Origin: an uncultured Oscillospiraceae bacterium
Lineage (GTDB): Bacteria > Bacillota > Clostridia > Oscillospirales > Oscillospiraceae
Length of the DNA: 25,625 nt
Direction: 5' to 3'
Assembly: GCA_958423465.1 (NCBI GenBank)
Contig: CATZRD010000034.1
Location: forward strand, 1 to 25,625
Shown here: one piece after another, positions 5,157-12,471 of the stretch
How positions within the stretch are numbered: the stretch's first letter is position 1
Layout: every line of letters starts with the position of its first letter
Position numbers and translations under genes: made by a program
The notes under the pieces: model-generated
Told to the model about the DNA's origin: nothing
What the model saw: only the letters and a program-made list of their open reading frames with translations
The model's database searches: none

Positions 5157-7850
5157 TTACTGGTCCTCCCAGGGAATGACGTGCTCGCCGTCGTCCCAGG
5201 GGGCCTTTTCCTCCGGCAGAGCGCCGCCGTTCATGGCCATCTGCAGCTCCTGCCACTTCTCCCGGGTAATGAGGAGCTGTCTCGGCTTGGACCCCTCGAA
5301 GGGTCCCACGATGCCCCTGTCCTCCATCTGGTCCACCAGCCGGGCGGCCCGGGAGTAGCCCAGCTTCAGCCGCCGCTGGAGCATGGACACGGAGGCCTGA
5401 CCGGTCTCCAGCACCACCTCCACGGCGGCGGGCAGCAGCTCGTCCTCGTCCCCCCGGTCGTCGTCGGCGGAGGAGGCGGGAGCGGCGGAGCCGTTCTTCT
5501 TCTCCTTCTCCTGCATGGACTCCTCGATCTTCCGCATGACCTCGTCGGAGTACTGGGCCTCGCCGGTGGATTTCACATAGTCCACCACCCGCTCGATCTC
5601 CTCCGGGGTGATGTAGCAGCCCTGGACCCGGATGGGCTTGCCGCTGCCCAGAGGTGCGTAGAGCATATCGCCCCGGCCCACCAGCTTCTCCGCGCCGGTG
5701 GCGTCCAGAATGATCCGGGACTCCAGAGAGGAGGCCACGGCGAAAGCGATGCGGCTGGGGATGTTGGCCTTCATGAGGCCGGTGATCACGTCGGAGGAGG
5801 GGCGCTGGGTGGCAATGACCAGGTGCATCCCGGCGGCGCGGCCCATCTGGGCCACCCGGCAGATGGATTCCTCCACCTCCTTGGCGGCCACCAGCATCAG
5901 GTCCGCCAGCTCGTCGATGACCACCACCACGGAGGCCATATGGGGCAGGTCCTCCCGGTTTCTGGCCAGAGCGTTATACTCCTCCAGCTTCTTGACCCCC
6001 ACCTCGGAGAAGGTCTTGTACCGCTTCATCATCTCGTACACCGCCCACTGGAGGGCCCCCGCCGCCTTCTTGGGGTCGGTGACCACGGGGATCAGCAGAT
6101 GGGGGATGCCGTTATAGGGGGCCAGCTCCACCATTTTGGGGTCCACCATGATGAACCGCACATCCTCGGGGCTGGACTTATAGAGCAGGGAGATGATGAG
6201 GGAGTTGGTACACACGGACTTGCCGGAACCGGTGGTGCCGGCGATGAGCACATGGGGCAGCTTGGCGATGTCCCCCACGATGTCCTGGTTGCCGATGTCC
6301 CGGCCCACGGCGAATGCCACCGGGGACTTGTGCCGGGTGAAGGTCCTGGACTCGATCACGTCCCGGATCAGCACCGGGGACACAGACTTGTTGGGCACCT
6401 CGATGCCCACCACGGAGATCTTCTCCGGAATGGGGGCGATGCGCACGCCGCTGGCCCCCAGGGCCAGAGCGATATCGTCGGACAGGTTGGTGATCTTGGA
6501 GAGCTTCACCCCCTGGTCCAGCACATACTCGTACCGGGTGATGGCCGGACCCCGGACCACGTCGCCGGGGGTGGCGTCCACGCCGAAGCTGCGCAGGGTG
6601 TCCCCCAGCCGCTGGGCGTTGAGCCGCAGCTCCGCCCCCGCCTCGATGTAGTTGTCCTGGCTGCTGGGCTCCAGCAGCGTCACCGGCGGGAAGTCGTACT
6701 CCTCCCCCTCCGCCGCCATGCCGCTGGCGATCTCCGCCGTCACCTGGGCGGTGGCGGCCTCCACGTCGCCGGCGGCGACGGCGGGCTTTTTCCGCTTGGG
6801 CGTCTCCCGGGCCGGAGCGGCGGCTTCCTTCTCCGTCCCCTGGACCGGCTCCGGCGGAATCGGCTCCGGGTCGGGGAATACCGGGGGCTTGCTCTGCTCC
6901 CCGGCGGGCTGCTCCCGGACAGGCTCCTGGACAAAGGGATCGGCCTCGCTTTCCGGGGTCAGGGCCTCGTCGGGGGCCATCTTCTCCCGGGGCTTGAAGA
7001 AGCCCTTCAGGCCGCCCCGGCGGGCCTCCCGCTCCTCCAGCTCCCCATCCAGGGGAATGTCGATCTCCGACCGCTGGGGCTTCTCCTTCGGCCGGCGGCG
7101 GGGAGCCGGCTCCTCCTTCCGCGGGGCGGAGATAGGCTCGTAAAAGCCGTCGTCGTCCTCGTCCTCGTAGTCCTCGGCGCGGTAGTCCAGCCGGTCCCGC
7201 TCCTTCCACAGGGCCCACAGCTTGCCCGGCGTCACCTGGAACACGATCATCAGCAGCGCCGCCAGCAGGGCCAGGAACACGATCACCGACGCGGTCTTGC
7301 CCAGCACGGCCATAAAGCCGATGGCGGTGCCGCCGGAGAGGACGCCGCCGGAATAAAGCTCCTGCCCGGACTTCCACAGTCTGGGGATCACCCCGTCGGG
7401 GCTGGAGAAGTCCAGCTTGCAGAACAGCATGTGGCACACCCCGCCGAAGAGGTAGGGCGTCAGCAGAGCGCAGGCGGTGCGCAGGGCCACCGGCCGCCCC
7501 TTATGGGTCAGCAGGATCCAGGCGCCCGCCGCCAGGGCCGGGGCCACCAGATAGTAGCCGAAGCCGGTGAGCCCCTTCAGCACGAAGGGGAACACCACCA
7601 TCAGCCAGCCGTCGGCGGTGAAGTAGCTCACCAGCACGCACAGGGCCAGCAGCAGGTAGATCAGTCCCGTGACCTCCCGGCGGATGGGGCGCTTGGCGTT
7701 CTTGCCGCTCTTGCCGCCCCTGGCGGCCCCGGAGCGGCTCCTGGAAGCGGAGGAACGGCTGCCGCTCCCGGTCCCGGTGGAGCGGGAGGCCGCGGTCTTG
7801 CTGCCGCCGCTCTTCCCGCCGGACGCAGTTTTCTTTGGTGCAGTTGCCAT
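5157..7850 (-). CDS. ftsK: FtsK/SpoIIIE-type DNA translocase
   Basis: This membrane-anchored ATP-driven double-stranded DNA pump clears or moves chromosomes through the division or sporulation septum. The 897-residue protein has a basic Ser/Lys/Arg-rich start (1-55), about four membrane segments (58-215), a Pro/Glu-rich linker (about 225-410), the translocase motor and a C-terminal gamma winged-helix domain (about 820-885). Walker A GTTGSGKS is near residue 538, Walker B is VVVIDELADLM near 640, and the gamma domain contains LGYSRAARLVDQMEDRGIVG, which reads polar KOPS/SRS-type sequences in this family. The length fits SpoIIIE/FtsK of Gram-positives. The ribosome site (AGAGGGA) is modest. It follows uppP by 61 bases and is last before the shared hairpin. 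Whether it is the vegetative or sporulation paralogue is not decidable here. Confidence 0.96.
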   Translation of the reverse strand: MATAPKKTASGGKSGGSKTAASRSTGTGSGSRSSASRSRSGAARGGKSGKNAKRPIRREVTGLIYLLLALCVLVSYFTADGWLMVVFPFVLKGLTGFGYYLVAPALAAGAWILLTHKGRPVALRTACALLTPYLFGGVCHMLFCKLDFSSPDGVIPRLWKSGQELYSGGVLSGGTAIGFMAVLGKTASVIVFLALLAALLMIVFQVTPGKLWALWKERDRLDYRAEDYEDEDDDGFYEPISAPRKEEPAPRRRPKEKPQRSEIDIPLDGELEEREARRGGLKGFFKPREKMAPDEALTPESEADPFVQEPVREQPAGEQSKPPVFPDPEPIPPEPVQGTEKEAAAPARETPKRKKPAVAAGDVEAATAQVTAEIASGMAAEGEEYDFPPVTLLEPSSQDNYIEAGAELRLNAQRLGDTLRSFGVDATPGDVVRGPAITRYEYVLDQGVKLSKITNLSDDIALALGASGVRIAPIPEKISVVGIEVPNKSVSPVLIRDVIESRTFTRHKSPVAFAVGRDIGNQDIVGDIAKLPHVLIAGTTGSGKSVCTNSLIISLLYKSSPEDVRFIMVDPKMVELAPYNGIPHLLIPVVTDPKKAAGALQWAVYEMMKRYKTFSEVGVKKLEEYNALARNREDLPHMASVVVVIDELADLMLVAAKEVEESICRVAQMGRAAGMHLVIATQRPSSDVITGLMKANIPSRIAFAVASSLESRIILDATGAEKLVGRGDMLYAPLGSGKPIRVQGCYITPEEIERVVDYVKSTGEAQYSDEVMRKIEESMQEKEKKNGSAAPASSADDDRGDEDELLPAAVEVVLETGQASVSMLQRRLKLGYSRAARLVDQMEDRGIVGPFEGSKPRQLLITREKWQELQMAMNGGALPEEKAPWDDGEHVIPWEDQ

Positions 7851-7911
7851 GGTATTCCCTCTTATTCTTTCACATCTCGTTTGGCCCGCCGTCCCGGCGG
7901 ACCGTCCCCTC

Positions 7912-8781
7912 TCACACCGCCATCCAGGGCCAGTGGAGCAGCTCCAGGCTCTTCAGCACGCTGAGCAGCATGGTGATGCCGCCGGCGATCCAGCAGTAGT
8001 AGGAGAAGGCGCCAAATTTGCCCTTGGCGGCGACCATCTTCAGAAGGCGGATGCAGAAGTACCCGGATACCGCCGCCACCGCCACGCCCAGCAGGTAGGC
8101 GGGCAGCAGCGCCCAATCGATCCCCGCTTTCACCGCGTCGGCGATGTGGAGGATGTTGGCCCCCAGCACCGCCGGGATGGACAGCAGGAACGCGAAGCGG
8201 ACGGCGAACTTCCGGTCAAAGCCCACGAAGCAGCCCACGGTGATGGTCATGCCGGACCGGGAGATGCCGGGGCAGGTGGCAATGGCCTGGCCGACGCCCA
8301 CAAGGAGGACGTCCTTTATGGTGGCGGTTCGCTCGTTCTTCCGGCCCTTTTTCACCCTGTCGCAGGCCATCAGCAGCACGCCGGTGACCAGCAGAGCCGC
8401 CCCCACGAAGTAGGTGTTGGCGCTGAGGCCCTCCACGAAGTCCTGCACGGGCAACACCAGGAACAGAGGCAGGGTCCCCACGATGATCAGCAGGATCAGC
8501 CACCGGGCGGGGGGAATGTGCTCCGGCATCCCGCCGTGGGTGGCGTCCCGGATGGTCCGGATGAACTCCAGCACCATCTCCTTGATGTCGGACCAGTAGG
8601 CCGCGAACACCGCCGCCAGGGTGCCCAGGTGGAGCAGCACGTCAAAAAACATATCGTCGGCCCCCTCCACTCCCAGGCCCAGCAGGTTCTGGGCGATGGA
8701 AAGGTGTCCGGAGCTGGAGATGGGCAGAAACTCCGCCACGCCCTGAATCAGGCCAAGAATCAACGCGTTTAATAGCGACAC
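7912..8781 (-). CDS. uppP: Undecaprenyl-diphosphatase UppP/BacA
   Basis: UppP removes a phosphate from undecaprenyl pyrophosphate at the membrane, recycling the lipid carrier for peptidoglycan and other wall polymers; high dosage gives bacitracin resistance. The protein is 289 residues and polytopic. It shows the two signature regions: GVAEFLPISSSGHL with Glu17, and PGISRSGMTI with Arg175. The GTG at 8781 is preferred because AGAGGAGG (8789-8796) sits 7 bases upstream and the protein then begins SLLNALILGLIQG as usual. The in-frame ATG at 8820 would put that ribosome site inside the coding region. It is separated from rnc by a terminator, so it likely has its own promoter in 8797-8870, where an 8-3-8 inverted repeat lies. 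Confidence 0.95.
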   Translation of the reverse strand: MSLLNALILGLIQGVAEFLPISSSGHLSIAQNLLGLGVEGADDMFFDVLLHLGTLAAVFAAYWSDIKEMVLEFIRTIRDATHGGMPEHIPPARWLILLIIVGTLPLFLVLPVQDFVEGLSANTYFVGAALLVTGVLLMACDRVKKGRKNERTATIKDVLLVGVGQAIATCPGISRSGMTITVGCFVGFDRKFAVRFAFLLSIPAVLGANILHIADAVKAGIDWALLPAYLLGVAVAAVSGYFCIRLLKMVAAKGKFGAFSYYCWIAGGITMLLSVLKSLELLHWPWMAV

Positions 8782-8825
8782 GGCACTTCCTCCTCTGTTA
8801 TCAGCTTTCATACTGATCATAATAT

Positions 8826-8844
8826 CATATCCGTCCCGGATATG
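8826..8844. repeat. Perfect 8-3-8 inverted repeat upstream of uppP
   Basis: CATATCCG-TCC-CGGATATG lies about 45 bases upstream of the uppP GTG and downstream of the rnc terminator. On the minus strand its right half runs into TATGAT, a possible -10 sequence, although I see no good -35 box at the right distance. It could be an operator or a leader hairpin. Confidence 0.5.
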
Positions 8845-8870
8845 CCACCATTTTTTGCCGGAGGCGCGGC

Positions 8871-8930
8871 AAAAAGGCGCAGCCTCTCCGCGGGGGCGGA
8901 CCCACCGGTCCCGCGGAGAGGCTGCGCCTT
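8871..8930 (-). terminator. Intrinsic terminator after rnc
   Basis: On the minus strand a perfect 21-bp stem (8930-8910 with 8894-8874) with a 15-base loop ends in CGCC followed by five T residues (two of them paired in the stem). It starts 11 bases after the rnc stop codon. The loop can form an inner GGACC/GGTCC stem. Confidence 0.93.
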
Positions 8931-8941
8931 CGCATGGGCGC

Positions 8942-9613
8942 TCACGCCTCCAGCCGTTCCAAGGCGTTCCGGGCGGCGGACTGCTCCGCCTCCTTTTTGC
9001 TGTGGCCCTCCCCCTGGCCGATAGCCTCGCCGTTGAGCTGGACCTGGAAGAGAAATTTCTTGTTGTGGTCGGGGCCGCTCTCGCTGACCATATGGTAGGT
9101 GAGCACCTGACCGCTCTTGCGCTGGACGATCTCCTGCAGGGTGGTCTTATAGTCCCGGCGCTCCTCCGCGGCGGCGGCCTGGCTGAGGATCAGCCGCTGG
9201 ATCAGGCGGCGGATCTCCTCCATGCCGCCGTCCAGGTACACGGCGGCGAACACCGCCTCGGTGGCGTCCGCCAGGATGGACTGCCGGGTCCGGCCGCCGC
9301 CGGCCTCCTCGCCCTTGCCCAGCTTCAGATACCGGCCCAGCTCCAGCTGGAGGGCCACCTGATAGAGGCTCTGCTCGCACACCAGGGCCGCCCGCATCCG
9401 GGTCAGATCCCCCTCCGGCAGCTTGCCGTAGGTCTTGAACAGAAATTCGGCGGTGATGAAGCCCAGCACGCTGTCTCCCAAAAACTCCAGCCGTTCGTTG
9501 CTGTCAACGCCCAGGCTCCGGTGCTCGTTGGCGTAGGAGCTGTGGCGCACGGCCTCCTCCAGGAGGCTTCGGTCCTTGAACTGGTAGCCCAGCTTTTTTT
9601 CCAGGGATTCCAT
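8942..9613 (-). CDS. rnc: Ribonuclease III
   Basis: This endonuclease cuts double-stranded RNA, maturing rRNA precursors and processing structured mRNAs in the cytoplasm. It is 223 residues, the usual size. The catalytic signature NERLEFLGDSVL spans residues 39-50 (Glu43, Asp47), and the second acidic pair is in DATEAVFAAVYLDGG (Asp116, Glu119). The double-stranded RNA-binding domain occupies about 155-222, ending SKKEAEQSAARNALERL. The ATG at 9613 has a GGGGAGGGG site. It follows acpP, as in many Firmicutes. An intrinsic terminator ends only about 20 bases before this ATG and there is no room for a separate sigma-A promoter, so expression probably depends on readthrough or processing of acpP transcripts. 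Confidence 0.97.
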   Translation of the reverse strand: MESLEKKLGYQFKDRSLLEEAVRHSSYANEHRSLGVDSNERLEFLGDSVLGFITAEFLFKTYGKLPEGDLTRMRAALVCEQSLYQVALQLELGRYLKLGKGEEAGGGRTRQSILADATEAVFAAVYLDGGMEEIRRLIQRLILSQAAAAEERRDYKTTLQEIVQRKSGQVLTYHMVSESGPDHNKKFLFQVQLNGEAIGQGEGHSKKEAEQSAARNALERLEA

Positions 9614-9633
9614 GTTTCCCCTCCCCTCTCTGT

Positions 9634-9684
9634 AAAAAGAACGCCTCGCCTGTGGGCCATGACGCCCGTCCGACGAGGCATTCT
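9634..9684 (-). terminator. Intrinsic terminator/attenuator between acpP and rnc
   Basis: On the minus strand AGAATGCCTCG (9684-9674) pairs with CGAGGCGTTCT (9648-9638), 11 bp with one wobble pair and a 25-base loop, followed by TTTT (9637-9634). It lies 16 bases after the acpP stop and ends about 20 bases before the rnc start, so it should trim most acpP transcripts and limit rnc expression. Confidence 0.8.
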
Positions 9685-9700
9685 CACTTTGCGCGTTTTC

Positions 9701-9943
9701 TTACTTGCCCAGCTTCCTGCTCAGAAGCTCCACGCAGTCGCCCACGGTGGCCAGACCGGACAGCTCCTCCTCCCGGGTCTCCCCGATGTCGAAGGTGTCC
9801 TCCATGCTCATGACCAGCTCCACCAGGTCAACGGAGTCCGCCCCCAGGTCCTCCTCAAAAGAGGTGTCCATGGTGATGGTATCCGCCTCCACCGCGAACT
9901 GATCGGCAATGATCTGCTGCATACGTTCGAAAATATCCTGCAT
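9701..9943 (-). CDS. acpP: Acyl carrier protein
   Basis: This small acidic cytoplasmic protein carries growing fatty acyl chains on a 4'-phosphopantetheine arm. It is 80 residues, the family norm. The attachment site is Ser37 in LGADSVDLVELVM. The ATG at 9943 is chosen because the -10 box of a strong promoter lies at 10009-10014, so the longer in-frame start at 10003 would sit at the very 5' end of the mRNA. MQDIFERM is also a typical ACP beginning, and an AGAGGAC site precedes it. Its neighbour plsX uses acyl-ACP. A dedicated promoter and a following terminator fit the high level of ACP that cells need. Confidence 0.96.
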   Translation of the reverse strand: MQDIFERMQQIIADQFAVEADTITMDTSFEEDLGADSVDLVELVMSMEDTFDIGETREEELSGLATVGDCVELLSRKLGK

Positions 9944-10008
9944 CGTTCTGTCCTCTTTATTACGGGAATTCGCCCGCCCATACCGGGGAGCGTCTGTCTT
10001 CATGGCAC

Positions 10009-10037
10009 ATGATAAGACTTTTCCCTCTGCCTGTCAA
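10009..10037 (-). promoter_or_regulatory. Sigma-A promoter for acpP
   Basis: Consensus TTGACA (10037-10032), a 17-base spacer and TATCAT (10014-10009) read toward acpP; the start should be near 10002. An imperfect dyad (GTCTTATCAT and ATGAAGAC around GTGCC, about 9996-10018) covers the -10 box and start. It does not look like a FapR site, and its function is unknown. Confidence 0.88.
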
Positions 10038-10066
10038 TAGGAAATCCGCATTTTGCCGGTTCCTTC

Positions 10067-11089
10067 TCACTGGGGCAGCCGCATCTGATCGATGTTGGCC
10101 GCGATATCCTCCGCAAGGCCGCTGGCCGCCACCGCCGCCGCCTGGTAGACGGCGTTTTCCATGGCCCTGGCCCCGCTGGAACCGTGGGCCTTGATCACCG
10201 GCTTCGTCAGGCCCAAAAAGGGCGTGCCGCCGATGGCGTCCGGGTTCAGCCGGTCCTTAAAGTCCCTGAGCCCCCCCTTCACCAGCACCGCCGCCAGCTT
10301 GGTGCCCAGGTTCTTCAGGAACATCTTCTTGATCTCCCTGCTCAGGAAGGAGGCGGTGCCCTCCATGGTCTTGAGCATGATGTTCCCGGAAAAGCCGTCG
10401 GCCACGATCACATCGCACCCGCCCAGCATGGCCTCCTTGGCCTCGATGTTGCCGGTGAAATTGATGTGGCCCGCCTCCCCCGCCGCCTTGAGAGCGGCGT
10501 AGGCGTCCCGGCGGAGCTGGTCGCCCTTGGTGTCCTCCGCCCCGATGTTGAGAAGGGCCACCCGGGGCCGCTCCACCCCCAGCATCCGTCTGGCGTAGTA
10601 GCTGCCCAAAAAGGCGAACTGCACCAGATACTCCACCGGGCACTCGGCGTTGGCGCCGCAGTCGATGAGCACGGCACTGCCCGCGGCGGTGGGGATCACC
10701 GGGGCCATGGCCGCCCGGCGGATGCCCCGCACCCGCTTCACCAGCAGGGTCCCCGCCGCCAGTAGGGCGCCGGTGCTGCCGGCGGACACGAAGGCGTCCC
10801 CCTCCCCAGCTTTCAGCAGGTTCAGCCCCACCGTGATGGAGGAGTCCTTTTTCACCTTGAAGGCCGTGGCCGGGTCGTCGTGGATCTCGATGACCTCCGT
10901 GGCGTTGACCACGCTGACCCGCTCCGGGAGCTGGGCGCAGCCGCAGTCCGCCGCGGCGGAGCGCACCTCCGCCTCCCGGCCCACCAGCACGATCTCCAGA
11001 TCCTGGCGGTTTTTGGCGGCGTTCAGCGCGCCTCTTACGATCTCACCGGGGGCGTTGTCCCCGCCCATGGCGTCTACGATGATCTTCAT
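10067..11089 (-). CDS. plsX: Phosphate acyltransferase PlsX
   Basis: PlsX converts acyl-ACP and phosphate to acyl-phosphate, the acyl donor used by PlsY at the first step of phospholipid synthesis in most Gram-positive bacteria. The 340-residue protein starts MKIIVDAMGGDNAPGEIVRG, the family hallmark. It continues with ASVGLNLLKAGEGDAFVSAGSTGALLA-type substrate-loop sequence (SAGSTGALLAAG visible) and ends with the FLGLTKPVIKAHGSSGARA motif. The ATG at 11089 has a near-perfect AAGGAGGTG site. It lies 74 bases after trmFO with no convincing terminator, so it may be the last gene of the greA-to-plsX run. acpP follows from its own promoter, placing acyl donor and enzyme side by side. Confidence 0.97.
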   Translation of the reverse strand: MKIIVDAMGGDNAPGEIVRGALNAAKNRQDLEIVLVGREAEVRSAAADCGCAQLPERVSVVNATEVIEIHDDPATAFKVKKDSSITVGLNLLKAGEGDAFVSAGSTGALLAAGTLLVKRVRGIRRAAMAPVIPTAAGSAVLIDCGANAECPVEYLVQFAFLGSYYARRMLGVERPRVALLNIGAEDTKGDQLRRDAYAALKAAGEAGHINFTGNIEAKEAMLGGCDVIVADGFSGNIMLKTMEGTASFLSREIKKMFLKNLGTKLAAVLVKGGLRDFKDRLNPDAIGGTPFLGLTKPVIKAHGSSGARAMENAVYQAAAVAASGLAEDIAANIDQMRLPQ

Positions 11090-11163
11090 CTGCCCACCTC
11101 CTTGATGATATCACAGTTCTCTCCTGAGCCAAACGGTCTCCCGCATAGGGAGCGCCGGCTCCG

Positions 11164-12471
11164 TCACCGCAGGATCTCCTCTTTCCTCTCCTCGATCAGC
11201 CGGAGGGACCGGTGGGAGATCTCCGCGTTCTTGTTCCGCTTGCCCTTGACCCGGTAGCCCAGGGGCGTGATGATGCCGAAGTTTACGTTCATGGGCTGGA
11301 ATTTCTCCACCGTCCCGTCGGATATGTACAGGGCCAAGGCCCCGATGGCCGTCTCCCGGGGGAGATCCAGCGGCTCCATGCCCCGCAGGCGGCGGGCCAG
11401 CTCCACCCCCGCCAGAAATCCGGAGGCGGCGGACTCCACATAGCCCTCCACACCGGTCATCTGCCCGGCGAAGGCGACGCGGGGCTGGCTTTTCAGCCGG
11501 TAGTACCGGTCCAGCAGCCGGGGGGAGTCCAGATAGGTGTTCCGGTGCATCACCCCGTAGCGCAGGTACTCCGCGTTCCGGAGGGCGGGGATCATGGAGA
11601 ACACCCGCTTCTGCTCCCCGAATTTCAGGTGGGTCTGGAATCCCACCAGGTTGTAGATGCTGCCCTGGGCGTTGTCCCGGCGCAGCTGCACCACGGCGTA
11701 GGGCTCCTCTCCGGTGGCGGGGTCCCTCAGGCCCCGGGGCTTCAGCGGCCCGTAGCGCAGGGTATCCTCCCCCCGCCGGGCCATGACCTCCACGGGCATA
11801 CAGCCCTCAAAGACGTTTTTGTCCTCAAAGCCGTGGACCTCCGCCTCCTGAGCGGCGCACAGCTCCCGCCAGAAGGCCAGATACTCCTCTTTCGTCAGGG
11901 CGCAGTTGATATAGTCCGCCGTGCCCTTATCATACCGGGAAGCGAACCAGGCCCGGGACATATCGATGCTGTCGTAGCTCACCAGAGGCGCCGCGGCGTC
12001 GAAGAAATTGAGGGTGCTCCCCTCCCCCAGAAGCCGCTGAAGCGCCTCCGCCATGGCGTCGCTGGTCAGGGGGCCGGTGGCCACGATGACCTCCCCGTCG
12101 GGGATGGCGGTCACCTCGCCTTCCTCCACGGTGATGTTGGGATGGCTCCGGAGCCGCTCCGTCACCCGGGCGGCGAAGCCGTGGCGGTCCACCGCCAGAG
12201 CGCCCCCCGCCTCCACCCGGGTCTCGTCGGCGGAACGGAGGATCACGCTGTCCAGCCGCCGCAGCTCCTCCTTCAAAAGGCCCACGGCGTTTTCAAGGCC
12301 CGCCCCCCGCAGGGAGTTGGAGCACACCAGCTCCGCGAAACAGGGGCTGGTATGGGCGGGGGTCATCTTTTCCGGCTTCATCTCCCGGAGGGTCACCTCC
12401 ACGCCCCGGCGGGCCAGCTGCCAGGCCGCCTCGCTGCCGGCCAGGCCGGCGCCGATCACTGTCGCCCTCAT
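11164..12471 (-). CDS. trmFO: Folate/FAD-dependent tRNA (uracil-54-C5)-methyltransferase TrmFO
   Basis: TrmFO makes ribothymidine at position 54 in the tRNA T-loop using methylenetetrahydrofolate and FADH2, the Gram-positive alternative to SAM-dependent TrmA. The 435-residue protein begins with the dinucleotide-binding motif VIGAGLAGSEAA (residues 5-16). It has the diagnostic LVCSNSLRG segment with the conserved Cys, GQMTGVEGYVESAASG in the middle and MNVNFGIITPLG near the end. The start overlaps the topA stop by 4 bases (ATGA), so translation is coupled. The topA-trmFO pairing is standard in Firmicutes. Assignment is very secure. Confidence 0.97.
   Translation of the reverse strand: MRATVIGAGLAGSEAAWQLARRGVEVTLREMKPEKMTPAHTSPCFAELVCSNSLRGAGLENAVGLLKEELRRLDSVILRSADETRVEAGGALAVDRHGFAARVTERLRSHPNITVEEGEVTAIPDGEVIVATGPLTSDAMAEALQRLLGEGSTLNFFDAAAPLVSYDSIDMSRAWFASRYDKGTADYINCALTKEEYLAFWRELCAAQEAEVHGFEDKNVFEGCMPVEVMARRGEDTLRYGPLKPRGLRDPATGEEPYAVVQLRRDNAQGSIYNLVGFQTHLKFGEQKRVFSMIPALRNAEYLRYGVMHRNTYLDSPRLLDRYYRLKSQPRVAFAGQMTGVEGYVESAASGFLAGVELARRLRGMEPLDLPRETAIGALALYISDGTVEKFQPMNVNFGIITPLGYRVKGKRNKNAEISHRSLRLIEERKEEILR

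Noticed and set aside
7883..7903. 8-bp hairpin between uppP and ftsK
   Set aside because: It contains a wobble pair and is followed by AAAC rather than a T tract; it is not convincing as a terminator.
5181..7964. 927-codon open frame on the plus strand opposite ftsK
   Set aside because: It is a mirror of a GC-rich gene: the frame lacks stops because codons on the minus strand end in G or C. Its product is a Gly/His/Leu/Gln-rich string without any domain, while the minus strand encodes unmistakable FtsK.
11095..11140. Possible promoter for plsX (TTGGCT, 16-base spacer, TATCAT)
   Set aside because: The predicted start would fall inside the AAGGAGG ribosome site, leaving no usable leader; the match is probably accidental.
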